A stretch of DNA of 64,000 bases from Thraustochytrium sp. TN22 (Eukaryota > Sar > Bigyra > Thraustochytrida > Thraustochytriidae). The stretch lies in NCBI GenBank assembly GCA_013306675.1, contig JABLUY010000082.1, forward strand, positions 1 through 64,000, in the 5' to 3' direction. Position numbers and translations under genes: made by a program. The first letter of the stretch is position 1, and every line of letters starts with the position of its first letter. This document shows positions 38,127-47,960 of this stretch, piece by piece. Under the pieces are notes generated by a model that saw nothing but the letters and a program-made list of their open reading frames with translations, was not told the origin of the DNA and did no database searches.

Positions 38127-40115
38127 CTTTGCCTGGCCTGGTCTTTCTTTGCCTTTCTGTCGCGTTGCCTACCTCGCCAAGAGTGGACGGAGACGAGGAG
38201 GCCAGCTCCTTGGAGACCCCTTCCCAAGCTCGTTTGGGTTTTGGCGCCGGACTTTCTGGCTGCGGCTGCTCGTTGGCGATCTGGCCGAAGCTTGCTCGCG
38301 GTCCGTAGAGGTTGATTTGTCTCAACGCCGTGACCGTCCGACACCTGCTGAGCCGCGAATGCAGGCGCAACCTTGGCTGAACGTCGTCGACCGCCATTCG
38401 TGTGACCGTGACGTATGCCGCGCGCCCTGGGAACGACCGCAGAGAGCCCAGACCCAGGAAGCCGCGGCAGCCTCACAAGCGAGCTGCGCTCCTGCGGCAG
38501 CGCCGCGCCGCGCCGCGCCGCGCCGCGCCGCGCCGCGCCCGGGTCGGGTCGCGCCGGGTCGCGCCGAGTCGCGCGCGCGATGGCGTCGGTGAGCCTGAGA
38601 CTCGAACTTCTCGCTCGGTCTCGCGTGCGGTGCTCAGGCCTTCTTTCTTCTGCCATCGCTGCGTCACGCTCTCCGCGCTCGCCTCGGCTTCTCTCTCACC
38701 ATGGCTGCGATCCCGTCGCCTTCCATCTCGCTTCCGCAACCGCAGGCAACCGCAGGTCCGTGCTCACGTTTCCGTCGGCCTTCGGCGCGCTGGGGCTGCC
38801 GCCGCGGCGCCGCTCAGTCCGGGCACTTCGCGTTGCATTGCGTTGCGTGAGCTTGCGTCGTCGTCTCGTGTCGCGCCGCGCCGCGCCATGTGGCGTGGCA
38901 TTCATTGCATCGCTCTGCATGGCGCATGCGTTGCCACGATGGCCCTTGATCGTCACCCTCATGCGTCGCTCGCTCCGGCAGGTCACCCGCGCGTGGCGTA
39001 CGCGGCTCCCGCAGAGCACCCCGCAGCCGGCCTTTGCCCAAGCTGGAGCGCACTTTGCGGACCACAGGTGGCAGAGAGGCTGGTCTTGGCCGCACCGGCG
39101 GCCGCTCGGCGCGGCGACCAAAGCACGCCGCTGCGAGGTGGCGGCGCGGCGCGTAGAGCAGCGCGTAAGCACGCAGCTGTGCGGCGAAGGATGGCTGGCC
39201 GATGCGAAGCGAGGAAGTTCGCTGCTGAGCCGCGCGGGCGCTGCCGAGCGCGCGGGCGCCTCCGCTCCCGTGCCACGCACGCCACCACGCACGCACCCAC
39301 GCTGCACGCGCCCTTGGAACTCGCACGAGTCGCTTCAGGAAGCACGGACCGAGCGGCAACTGCGCAAGTGCCGGCTGCCGTGCCTCCCAGGGCATGGTCA
39401 ATTCGCGGCGCGGCGCGGCGCGGCGCGGCCGGGCGCGGCGCGGCGCGGCGCGCCGAGCTGCCGAGGCTGGACGACGACAAGGGCTTAGGGCTAGCATATA
39501 GAGCTCCGGCTTGGCCAGCCCGCGGAGGCGCCTCTCTCTTAGAGCTAGCTCTAAGTTAGCTGGCTAGCGAGCGAGAACTTGCGAGAAGAGTTCAGGCTGC
39601 GGCACAAGTCTCAAGCCGAATCTGCTCCACTGAGGCCAGAAACCGGACCTGACTGGTCGCTGGCCAGCCTTGCCAGCCGTACGCCCCGGCGCAGGAGTGG
39701 CCACGGCGGCGCGATCGGAGCAGCCAACCAAGTCTCCGCTCAAGCTTGCGCCGCGTTGCACGAGGCTCGAGCAAGTGCCTTCCAAGCGGCCAAGCCCTGC
39801 CCTGGTCTGGCTCGGGCTCGGAGGTGACGTGGGGTCGGCGTGGCCAGTGCTTCCCTCCTCGGAGCGCGCGTGCCTGTGCGCGGTTGCAGCGCGGCTGCAC
39901 GGAAGGAAGATCGCCCTCGGAAGGAAACCGCCCGGACCGCGCTCCCGGAGTCCCGGTAGGCCTTCTGCTCCACAGCTCCACCAGCCAGCCAGCCGGGCCA
40001 AGCCAAGCCGAGCCCAGGCCGGCCCGGAAGCGCAGTTGCACCGGCTGGTCCGAGCCTGGTCGAGCCATGGCAGGCCTGGAGCGAGCGAGGCACGCGGCCG
40101 CGGCCACCGCCACCA
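38127..40115. other. Non-coding tract upstream of SLC13 copy 4
   Basis: It holds pure GCGCC pentamer runs at 38501-38540 and 39404-39453, a GCGTTGCATTGCGTTGCG stretch near 38829, and a perfect 16-bp palindrome TTAGAGCTAGCTCTAA at 39539-39554 followed by TTAGCTGGCTAGCGAGCGAG. Two overlapping plus-strand open frames of about 360-385 codons (38402-39559) are Arg/Ala/Ser-rich with no motif, and are judged to be composition artefacts. Confidence 0.55.
39539..39554. repeat. 16-bp perfect palindrome with CTAGCTAG-type core
   Basis: TTAGAGCTAGCTCTAA reads the same on both strands. It is the most regular example of the TAGC-rich motifs that recur in the non-coding parts of the window. Confidence 0.85.
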
Positions 40116-41190
40116 TTACCGCCCAGGAAGGATCGCCTCGCCTCGACTCGAATCGAATCGCTGCGACTCCTCCGCCTCGGAGTCGCCGCGCAGCTCCACC
40201 CAACCAAAAACCGCACCCGCAAGCGCAGCTCTCGTCACGCCACAACGAACGGCGCGTTGGCTCCCTTTCAGTCCCATCGAGCGCTCGGCGTCAGTCTGAA
40301 AGTCCGCGCGCTTTGAGCTGGTGCAAACGGCGCCTCCGAGTCGTGTCGTGAAATGCTTGCAGCATTCCTCGGCATGAGCGAGCTGGCCAGCTTCGTGGTG
40401 GACGCCTTCTCGTGCGTGCAGCAGCAGCAGCCGCGCCTGCGCCTGCACCAACTGCTCGTCCTCATCATGCAGCTGCATCTCTTGCATCTGCGCCATTGCC
40501 AAGAACTTGTGCGCCTCTTCTGTTGCGTAGACGCTCCCTCGTCGTCTTGGCGGCGCCGTATTGCGGCTTGTTGCGAAAGGACGGCGTGCTGACAGTGAGT
40601 GCTCCCTTGCTCTTGCCATCTCTGTTTCGTTTCGTTGTCCTTTGCCAACCTCGAGCTCCGTCACTCTGACACGGACCGAGTCAGCCCTTGCCTGAGCTTG
40701 ACTGGGAGCTCAAGGCAAGTTCGCTCGACCTCGCCGACGACAACCTGCTCGAGCTTCTCGTCCTCCTCGTACTCTCCACGCCGGAAGCGCTCGAACGCGA
40801 CGCGCCCGATCGCGAGACACCGACTGCCTCGTCCGTGCGGTGCAAGAGGAGCTGCTCCACCTGGCGAGTGCTGCTCGTGCTCCTCGTGCTCCTCGGCAAC
40901 CTTGCCGAGTCCTTCGCCAACTTGTACTGCTTCGGCGGTGGCGCGCAGAGCTCCTTCGCGGCCATGGTGGACCACGAGAGCGCGCGGCTGGGCACCAAGG
41001 AGCTCCTCGAGCAGGCCCGCGGCAGCAGAGTGCAGCCTTGACAACGAGGCGCAGTCGAGCCTGGACAGGAGGACGGGGAGAGAGGTCGAGAGCACGGCCA
41101 CGTCCCCATGGCCACGCTCATGGACGAAGAAGCCCCCGGTACGAGCTTTAGAGTGCTGCGAGCGAGTTCGTGTATGCTGCAATGCATGGT
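40116..41190. other. Region with overlapping open frames, gene uncertain
   Basis: Both strands carry open frames. On the minus strand, an amphipathic helical stretch (EEAHKFLAMAQMQEMQLHD) runs through about 40360-40560. On the plus strand, 40688-41041 has a start, a Leu-rich stretch (LLELLVLLVLS), a second one (VLLVLLVLLGNL), and ends after MVDHESARLGTKELLEQA. None matches a known family. Codon-level repeats here (ctcctcgtgctcctcg) make chance open frames likely. A small spliced gene cannot be excluded. Confidence 0.25.
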
Positions 41191-41436
41191 GACGGATGCC
41201 TGCGAGCGTTGACGCGCTCCGTCAGGCCTACACTGCGTTGCAGACCCCCGTAGGCCAAGTACATCAAGATGGCGATGTCCGGGGCTCGCCGAGCTCCTTC
41301 TTCGCCATCTACAACATCGTTGCAGGTGCAGGTCACCACCTAGCAACCTGCCGCCTGGCTTTACGGTTTTGCTTGCCGCGAGGGCGCCTTGGTGGTCGAG
41401 CTCGATGTATTGCGTGCGCTCCGACCGTCGCGGCGG

Positions 41437-41490
41437 ATGAAATGCGCTTCATGGCGCTACGACCGCCACGGCGGTTGAAATGCGATTCAA
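41437..41490. repeat. Two diverged direct repeats, each forming a small hairpin
   Basis: Unit 1 has ATGAA-(ATGCGC)-TTCAT and unit 2 has TTGAA-(ATGCGA)-TTCAA, 38 bp apart, inside longer similar flanks (CGACCG...GGCGG). The outer base pair has switched from A-T to T-A with both sides changed, keeping the stem. Confidence 0.7.
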
Positions 41491-41666
41491 CGTGCTACGA
41501 CCTCTCCAGCGCTTCCCTGCTTTTATCCCAGCCTCCGCCAGCAGCCGCCGCTCGCCGCCGTCGCGGGTGCACACAGGTTCTATGGCGCGCGTGTCGCGTG
41601 CCGGCGGGACTCGGACTCCCACGTCCTGGCATTGGCGGGTCCACGTTGCGACTAGTACCACAGCTG

Positions 41667-41724
41667 CTTCGCGCCGCAAAATGGCCTGCGCGAAACTTCG
41701 CGCCGCAAAATGGCCTGCGCGAAA
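41667..41724. repeat. 29-bp perfect tandem duplication
   Basis: Two identical 29-bp units lie at 41667-41695 and 41696-41724. Each begins CTTCGCGCC and ends GCGCGAAA, so the unit ends are inverted repeats of each other and each carries an E2F-like GCGCGAAA core. Confidence 0.9.
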
Positions 41725-42990
41725 CCCTCCTCACCGTCGTCGCTGCAGCCGCGCAGCGTTCTTACGCCGCCTGCCAAGCTCCCTGCCGCGCGCTCTTGGC
41801 CGACTTCTCCGTGCCGAGGTCACGAAGGTGCAAGCTTCGGCGTGTGGTGGCGTGTTGCGTCTTAGGGATGGCTGCGCGCATCGCATTGTCAGCAGCAGCC
41901 AAACTCAACGCACACGCATACAGCCTGGGCTCGCCATCAAGCCGCCGCACGGCGTCTCGCGGGCTTGGACCCCGGACCACTCGCGCTACTCTGCGCTGAT
42001 GGCCTCGCCCGCCTGCGCTGCGCTCGGGCGTCACGGCGCATGAGGATTTCTTGAGGCCGTCCAAGCTGCTTCTCGGGACATGATAGGTCGATGCCGTGGC
42101 GCCGCTGTCTACAACACGGATCGCCGAACTAAGCTGCTGCAAGGGCTCGGGCAGCTTGCCTATGACATAGCGCGCGTAGCGAGGGTCTTCATTGCTACTT
42201 AAGTTAGTTCGCAGTGGGCGCTGCGGGAGCCAGGATCGCGTTGCCTGCCTCGAGGCCGAGCAGGCCGCCGAGGCCGGCGCGAGCCATCGCGCTACCAGGG
42301 CGATGAAATGACCAAAGGTGGACACGAACGTGAATGGCCTTGATACCAGCGACGCGTTGGGCGTCCACGAGACGCGCTTCGGCGATAATGTAATGTCTTG
42401 CTGGGGGGTGAGAGTCCCCTCGCCGCCAGCCCTCTGATGACCTGCGGATCTACGAGCGCGTCAGCTTCACGGTTCGCGACAAGGCTCTGTAGTTAGCCCA
42501 GCAGATGCATCAGTGCGCTTCGCGGGCTATCGTTTCGCTTTACCATGGGAACCTCGCAAGTGGTTTTTAAGAAGCGTGGTACCACCAAGCTGACATGTCT
42601 TTTGCGAGCGTTGAGTGCCGATGAGTGGCACTCTTCAGGGCGGGACACGCGAGCTCCTTGCGTGGCGGGAAAAGCCAGGAGTTTTAAGCCTGATTGCTTC
42701 ATTGCTTCTCCTGCATCAAGACGTAGTTATCGCGATGCTGTGGTCCTCCTGGCTGTCGAGCGAGGTTCCTTGTGCAAGCGCGCCCCCGCGGCGTTGTAGT
42801 GAAATACCAAGCATGCGAGAGAGCGAGCGTTCGTGCTCTCGAACAATCTAGGGAGCGAGCGCTTGTGCTCTTGAGCAGACCCAAGCGTCGCCTCGCCTGT
42901 TTCGCCATGCTTTGGGCCTGCTTCACATCCGTGCCAGTTTCCATCACAGCGTTCAGCATGAGCAGAACACAACAAGCACAAGAAGGCAAG

Positions 42991-43585
42991 CTCATTGCTC
43001 TGGCCCACCTGCCTTCCACTCTACCATCTCCACTCCCCGCAAGCCAGCAGCTCCACTGCTTTCAAGCTCATTTCTCCCTTGCCTCGCCCCACATCTTCGA
43101 CCTCTTCTCCTTCCCCACCCCTCGATTTCTGCAGCGTGTCTTCTTCACCCGTCTCAAGCAATACGCGTCCTCACAGCCCTTCCAGTTTTGAGGCTGCCTC
43201 GACTCGGACTCGGACCTCTCCTCGCCGTCTCGCTCCATCTACAAGTTCACCGTGCCGCAAGTCACGAAGAACTTGAACTTGAACGTCAAAGAACCGCACG
43301 TCGAGCCGCTGCCAAGAGTTGCGCAGCAAGATGCAGGAAAGGAGCACTCGTCTTGCTCCAGCGCGCCCAGCGCACACAAGGCGTCGTCCTATGCCTGCGA
43401 AGGTCCTCTCCGCCGTCGCTTCGTGAGCCTTCCTGATGACCGCGCCTGACTCCGAGTCCGAGTCCGAGTCCGAGTCGAGGCACTGGTGGGCCTAAAAAGA
43501 GCCCAAGGTCTGCGCCCCGTGCACAGGTCGCTCGTGCACAGGCTGGCCACGCCCGGTCTGGCGGGTCGGCGGCGCGCAGAGCGCG
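42991..43585 (+). promoter_or_regulatory. Pyrimidine-rich 5' flank of the Pro/Thr-rich membrane protein gene
   Basis: The plus strand is C/T-rich from about 43010 to 43260. A GAGTCC/GAGTCCGA hexamer-type run lies at about 43447-43475. This is probably promoter and 5' UTR of the gene starting at 43586. Nothing else is visible. Confidence 0.4.
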
Positions 43586-45181
43586 ATGCCGGCGCCGGCG
43601 TGGGGCGCGGAGCGCGGCGGGGCGGGCCGCATGCGGCGGCCGTCGCAGGCCCGGCCGCGCACGCGGTCCGAGCTGGCGGCGCGGCGCGACAGGCTGCGTC
43701 AGTTCTCGACGAACCGGCAGCGGCTCGGCTTGCTGCTCGCCTTCCTGCTCATCTCCTTCGTGGCCACCAGCGAGGAGGGCGCCATGGCGCTCTTCGGCGG
43801 CGTCGTCGCGGAGGACTCGGCTGCGGCCAGGCCCGCCGGCCTCGCCTCGCCAGCCTCTTCTGTCGTGCTTGTTACGGAACAGCACAAGGAGACGCCCTTG
43901 CAAGAGCAGCACAAGCGGAACCAGCCTCAGCGGCAAGAGCAGCCGCAGGCCTCAGCCCCGCCCTCCGCGACCTGGCCGCCGAAGAGCCCATCGCCGCCTG
44001 CGGTGCAAGACGCGTTGCCATCGCCTACCATGCCTCCCACGCTGCCACCGACGACCCTGCCACCCACAACGCCGCCGCCAACGTCTCCGCCGCCAACGTC
44101 CCCGCCGCCAACGTCTCCGCCGCCAACGTCTCCGCCGCCCACGACCCCGCCGCCTACGACCAGGCCACCCACGACCGGGCCACCAAGATCGGCTCCGCCA
44201 AGCATGTCGCCAAGAGGGAGCGAAGTCACCTCCGGCAAGTTCCTCACGCAACCACCAATATCATCGCAGGCCAAGGCCAAGACGTCTTCCTTGCGTGGGG
44301 CCAGCCCCTCGAACGCGCCCGCGTCGCCAGATCCTGAAGATCACGCGCTGCTGAAGAGGACAAAGTCACCTAGGCAAGAGACCGATTCTCCGGCGACATC
44401 CCACAGCAACCAAACAAGGTCTTCGACTTCCAATGCGCGGTCCGTTTCCACACCACCACCGCGCAGCAAGGACTCCATTCCGGTCAAGACGAAGAAGGAG
44501 AGCCCTGGCGCGCCTGGTGCGGTGACCCCTACGAAGGTCTCCGGGGCGTCGTTGGGACACGCGGCCTCTGCCTCTCCTCGCAAGACCCATTCGGGGTCGT
44601 CCTCGTCATCTGTTCCCTCGTCCGTGAAGGGTGTGCTGTCCACTCCTCCACCGAACGACTCGTTTAATGTGTCGACCGCGGCGATAGCCAAGCCGGAGGC
44701 TGCTTACAACGAGGAGGAAGCGGAGGCAGTCGAGGCGGAGGCCATGGCGGACGAGCAGGCGAGCTCTGCGATGAATCAAGACGTCTTACTTGACAAGACG
44801 CAACAAGAGGCGGAAGCAGAGGAAGAGTGGGACGACGTGGAGGAGCAAGAGGAAGAAGACGAGGACGAGGAAGAGCAAGCGTCCAAGGATGCTTGGGCCA
44901 AGGAATTTGATGCGAACGGCGAAAAAAAGGGAGGAGGAGAAGACGACGACACCGATGAAACAGAAGCAGAAGCAGCGGCGGAAGACGAAGAAACGGAAGA
45001 GGACGAGGACGACGAGGACGACGAGGACATGGAGGTGCTCGATTTGGACGACAAGGAAGAGAAAGACATCGAATCGAGCAACGCGGCCGTGGATGACCTG
45101 CTCTCAGAGCTAGTCGATGAGCTGAAGAAGAGAAACGATGACCTGCTGCTCATGCAGGACGACGACCACAATAGCCACTAA
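43586..45181 (+). CDS. Type II membrane protein with Pro/Thr-rich stalk and acidic C-terminal half
   Basis: No family is recognised for this 531-residue protein. A basic N-terminus (about 1-46) is followed by one hydrophobic segment (LGLLLAFLLISFVA, about 47-60), giving a probable type II anchor or an uncleaved signal. Residues about 125-205 are regular PPPTS/PPPTT repeats, a likely O-glycosylated or hydroxyproline-type stalk. Residues about 205-370 are Ser/Thr/Lys-rich and disordered. From about 375 onward the chain is strongly acidic, with Asp/Glu runs and one short helical end (VDDLLSELVDELKKRNDDLL). No enzyme domain is present. A Golgi or cell-surface scaffold is a guess. It converges with the SNARE gene, 91 bp away. 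Confidence 0.7.
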   Translation: MPAPAWGAERGGAGRMRRPSQARPRTRSELAARRDRLRQFSTNRQRLGLLLAFLLISFVATSEEGAMALFGGVVAEDSAAARPAGLASPASSVVLVTEQHKETPLQEQHKRNQPQRQEQPQASAPPSATWPPKSPSPPAVQDALPSPTMPPTLPPTTLPPTTPPPTSPPPTSPPPTSPPPTSPPPTTPPPTTRPPTTGPPRSAPPSMSPRGSEVTSGKFLTQPPISSQAKAKTSSLRGASPSNAPASPDPEDHALLKRTKSPRQETDSPATSHSNQTRSSTSNARSVSTPPPRSKDSIPVKTKKESPGAPGAVTPTKVSGASLGHAASASPRKTHSGSSSSSVPSSVKGVLSTPPPNDSFNVSTAAIAKPEAAYNEEEAEAVEAEAMADEQASSAMNQDVLLDKTQQEAEAEEEWDDVEEQEEEDEDEEEQASKDAWAKEFDANGEKKGGGEDDDTDETEAEAAAEDEETEEDEDDEDDEDMEVLDLDDKEEKDIESSNAAVDDLLSELVDELKKRNDDLLLMQDDDHNSH

Positions 45182-45272
45182 CTTAATCAGCAGCGCCAGG
45201 TCGCACAAGTCACAGGCAGAGAGATGTCTTACACTCTGACGTGGTGGTACCAGTACACAAAGATTGGGTTCA

Positions 45273-46153
45273 TTAGCGAACGAACTTGAGGAAGATAAAG
45301 AGACAGATGAGCGCCACAAGCAGGACGATGATCGCCCAGAGGAGGACCCGGTTATAGCAAGTGCGGCGCGCCATGACGCGGAGGGCGCGGCGCGCCTGAC
45401 TCGCGACAGAGTTGGTGTCGTTCACCTTGTCCGACGCCCGCAGCAGAGTCTCACGCTGGCGTTCGAGGTCGCTCATGGCGCCCATGCCAATCTCCTCTGT
45501 CTCGTGCAGGCTGCGTTGGGTCTGCGAACGAACGGGGATGAACAGGTCAGTCCACAAGTATGCAGTCTGCGAACCACGCCTTGACTTACGTCGCGCAGCA
45601 TGCCCGCCGAGTTGGTGACGCTCTGCATGGTTCCGCGAAAGAGCGCGTCATCCTGACTGTCGCCAGAAGAAGAGGACGCCGCGGCCGCCGCCGCGGCGCC
45701 AAAGGAGCCCTCGTCGATGCCCCTGGCGGCGCCGCCGAAGAGATCCTGGCGGTCCAGGTCGCCCTGGATGCTCGTCACGCGCGCCTGAGCGCGTCCGATG
45801 CGCTCGCGCGCATCCTCGCACCTGGACTGCAGCTCGCGCGGGTCTGCGTTACGCTCGCTGTTCACCGCCACCTCGCTGCGCCGCAAGCTCTGTTTGGCGA
45901 GCGCCGCGGCCTGGTTCGCGCCGCGGACCAGCTGCCTGCACCTTGCCGTGTCTGCGCGTTGCAACCGAGACCTCGTCAGCTTCAGCTCTCTTCGAGACCA
46001 GCCTCTCCACCGCGGGGGGGCGGGACTCCTCCCTCGTCTCGTCCACGTACCCTTGGCGCGGTGCGCCGCCTCCAGGTCGCCCAGAGCGCGCTCCAGGTCC
46101 GCGACGGCGGTCGCCAACTGCGCCGCGGCAGCGCTCATGCCGGAGGCGCTCAT
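45273..46153 (-). CDS. VTI1: Vti1-like Qb-SNARE (three exons)
   Basis: This is a tail-anchored SNARE for Golgi-endosome-vacuole fusion. Proposed exons are 46051-46153, 45590-45951 and 45273-45521, giving 237 residues, close to the usual 217-232. The N-terminal helices (LERALGDLEAAHRAK then ARCRQLVRGANQAAALAKQ) match a Vti1 three-helix domain. The SNARE helix has TQRSLHETEEIGMGAMSDLERQRETLLRASDKVNDTNS in outline, with its heptad layers and a central Gln-type layer expected. A 17-residue membrane anchor (LLWAIIVLLVALICLFIFL) sits at the C-terminus. The first intron (99 nt) keeps the frame open when unspliced, but then adds a Trp/Arg/Pro-rich insert that breaks the helix, so splicing is favoured. 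It is divergent from the phosphoesterase gene. Confidence 0.85.
45522..45589 (-). other. Intron 2 of the SNARE gene
   Basis: This 68-nt intron has a GTAAGT donor, a CTGAC branch-like motif and a GTTCGCAG acceptor. It joins NSAGMLRD to TQRSLHE in phase 0, as expected for the start of the SNARE helix. Confidence 0.93.
45952..46050 (-). other. Probable intron 1 of the SNARE gene
   Basis: This 99-nt segment is a multiple of three with no stop, so it is easily read as coding. It has a GTACGT donor, a CTGAC branch-like motif about 30 nt from the end, and an acceptor ending GCGCAG. Removing it joins EAAHRAK to DTARCRQLV and gives one continuous helical stretch. Confidence 0.75.
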
Positions 46154-46330
46154 GGCGCCCACACCGCTCGCGCGCGTGCGCGAGGGCGAACGAGAGAGCA
46201 GAGGGCGCCGCTCGTCGCGCCACGCCCGCCCGCAAGCCCGCCGGCCCCGCGCGCGCGTCGGAGTCGGATGCAGGCGCGGCGCGACGCGGCACGGCGCTGC
46301 AGTCGCGGTTTGCCGGCCTCGCTCGCCGCC
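46154..46330. promoter_or_regulatory. Divergent promoter, SNARE and phosphoesterase
   Basis: This 177-bp interval lies between two outward-facing ATGs. It is G+C-rich with CGCGCG words and no TATA-like sequence. Both genes serve the secretory pathway, so shared control would make sense, though this is inference. Confidence 0.5.
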
Positions 46331-47464
46331 ATGGCGGCCGCCTCGCCGCGGCCGCTCGCCGCCGCCGCGCGCGCGCTGGCGGCCGCCGCGGCGGCGCTCG
46401 TGCTCGTCGACTGGCTGGCCTTCGCCTGGGTCGGCCTCGCCGGCTGCGAGCGCGCGCTGGACCTGGCCGTGGCGCCCGGGGCCGAGCTCGGCGAGGCGGC
46501 CGCGGACGCGGACCTGGCCTTCCGCCGCCTGCTCGTGCTCAGCGACGTACACGTGCTGGGCGAGAAGCGCCGCGCGGCCGTGGACCGCTGGTGGACGGAC
46601 CGCCAGCTGCGCAGGTCCGTGGCGACCGCCGCGCGCTGGCTGCGGCCCGACCTGCTCGTCTCGCTCGGGGACCACCTCGACGAGGGCTACGTGCACGCGG
46701 CGCAGGCGACCTGGGACCGCTACGTGGCGCGCTTCCACGCCGCGCTGCGCGGGGCGCTGCCCGCGCACGTCGTCGCCGGTACGGTCGGCAACCACGACGC
46801 GGAAGGGCCGGCTCGCATCCGCGAGGTCATGCTGGGACGCTTCGAGGCGAGCTTCGGCCAGGCCAATCGCATCGTGCGCGGCGACCGCCTCGACCTCGTG
46901 CTCGTCGACGGCATCAGCCTCGAGGCGTGCCTTGCGCTCGGCCGCCAGGACCACGCGTGCGATGCCGTTCACCGCGTGCTGGAGGAGGCCCGCGGCACCC
47001 AGGCCCGCCGTCAGCCCCGCCTTCTCCTGCTGCACATGCCGCTCTCCCGGCCTGACGACTCCGCGTGCGGGCCGACTCGCGCGCGCGAGGGCAGGCATGT
47101 GACGTACTTGGCGCCAGGTGATCCGCTCGCCCAAGGTGTTGACGTGCTTTCGCCACAGACCACGGCGCGTCTCCTTGACGACGTCCGGCCCACGCTTATC
47201 CTCAGCGGTCACACACACGCGCTCTGCGTTCGCGAGCTACCCCACGGTGCACACGAGGTCACCTTGCCGACCTTTTCGTGGCGCATGCGGCCTGACCCCT
47301 CCTTTGGATTCGTGCACCTCCAGGACGATCGCCTCTCGGTTGACGTTTGCGCGCTGCCGAATGAGTTCACCACCATCGTCTTGCTTATTCTCGTGCCTCT
47401 CCTCGCTGCCTCTCTCAGTCTCTGGCGAGACTTGAAAGGTGCAACTATGCACAAGACTGAATAA
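46331..47464 (+). CDS. PGAP5/Cdc1/Ted1-like metallophosphoesterase
   Basis: This 377-residue ER/Golgi membrane enzyme belongs to the family that removes ethanolamine-phosphate from GPI anchors before export (MPPE1/PGAP5 in animals, Cdc1/Ted1 in yeast). It has an N-terminal membrane segment (about 10-36) and a C-terminal one (about 346-366). The dimetal site is complete: SDVH (71-74), GDHLDEG (113-119), GNHD (153-156), HMPLSR (about 236) and SGHTH (about 289). The NHD motif followed by a long loop and SWRMRPDPSFGFV is typical of this subfamily. The start is in a perfect Kozak context, gccgccATGGCG. It has no KKxx ER signal; it ends KGATMHKTE. It shares a promoter with the SNARE gene. Confidence 0.92.
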   Translation: MAAASPRPLAAAARALAAAAAALVLVDWLAFAWVGLAGCERALDLAVAPGAELGEAAADADLAFRRLLVLSDVHVLGEKRRAAVDRWWTDRQLRRSVATAARWLRPDLLVSLGDHLDEGYVHAAQATWDRYVARFHAALRGALPAHVVAGTVGNHDAEGPARIREVMLGRFEASFGQANRIVRGDRLDLVLVDGISLEACLALGRQDHACDAVHRVLEEARGTQARRQPRLLLLHMPLSRPDDSACGPTRAREGRHVTYLAPGDPLAQGVDVLSPQTTARLLDDVRPTLILSGHTHALCVRELPHGAHEVTLPTFSWRMRPDPSFGFVHLQDDRLSVDVCALPNEFTTIVLLILVPLLAASLSLWRDLKGATMHKTE

Positions 47465-47960
47465 CACACACGAGGACCATGCGCACCCATACGCACGCGG
47501 GGCGTTGCGTTCGCAGCGTTGCAGTTGTCACGCGTGCGAAGCATTGTACCTGGCTGGCCCCCTCTCAAGGTTGACCAAGTGGCGAGCAAGGAGCGAATGA
47601 CTCGAATACGTGCTACGTGCTGTCACACGAGCACGAGTTCGACGAGTTCGACGAGCACGGGGTTGCTCGAGCCTCCAGGCTGGGAAAGGTTCTTGGTAAG
47701 AGGTCAGCACAATGCAGGGACCGGCCCATCAAGGTGGTCCGGTCCAACTTCGAAGGAGACACAGCACTTGCAACTGGAAGTCTCTTCGCGCTGTCCTCTC
47801 GACCAGGACCTCATTCGACCTCTTTGCAACGAATAGTCATCGTGGGCTTGACATGACACGGCGACCTTGCCCTGCAAGAAAACCCCTGTTCTGATTTGCT
47901 TGCGCCTCTCCGCAAAAAGAGCGAATGAAGAAAGTAAGTAAGTAGGATACGGCTCACAAA
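47465..47960. other. Convergent spacer, phosphoesterase and RRP5
   Basis: This 496-bp region is of moderate base composition, with a GACGAGTTC direct repeat near 47638-47655 and GTAAGTAAGTAGG just past the RRP5 stop. There is no sign of HAT/TPR repeat sequence that would extend RRP5. No gene is visible. Confidence 0.6.

Larger units (their letters stand above)
41191..42990. other. Non-coding tract with short direct repeats and small hairpins
   Basis: Base composition is more even than in the flanks. It contains two 38-bp-spaced hairpin units (41437-41452 and 41475-41490), a 29-bp tandem duplication (41667-41724), and a shorter G-rich/C-rich pair near 42401-42420 (GGGG...CCCC). No tRNA, rRNA or protein gene could be recognised. 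Confidence 0.5.

Noticed and set aside
38402-39559. Two overlapping plus-strand open frames of about 360-385 codons
   Set aside because: They are Arg/Ala/Ser-rich with no domain, overlap each other in different frames, and run through GCGCC microsatellites.
41762-42325. Minus-strand frame with a short DSGAT run recalling a retropepsin active site
   Set aside because: The match is only a few residues. No reverse transcriptase, integrase, capsid or terminal repeats were seen nearby, so a retroelement fossil is not supported.
42300-42440. Possible C/D snoRNA (GATGAAATG and CTGATGA words)
   Set aside because: Box spacing and a terminal stem could not be matched, and the C box is imperfect.
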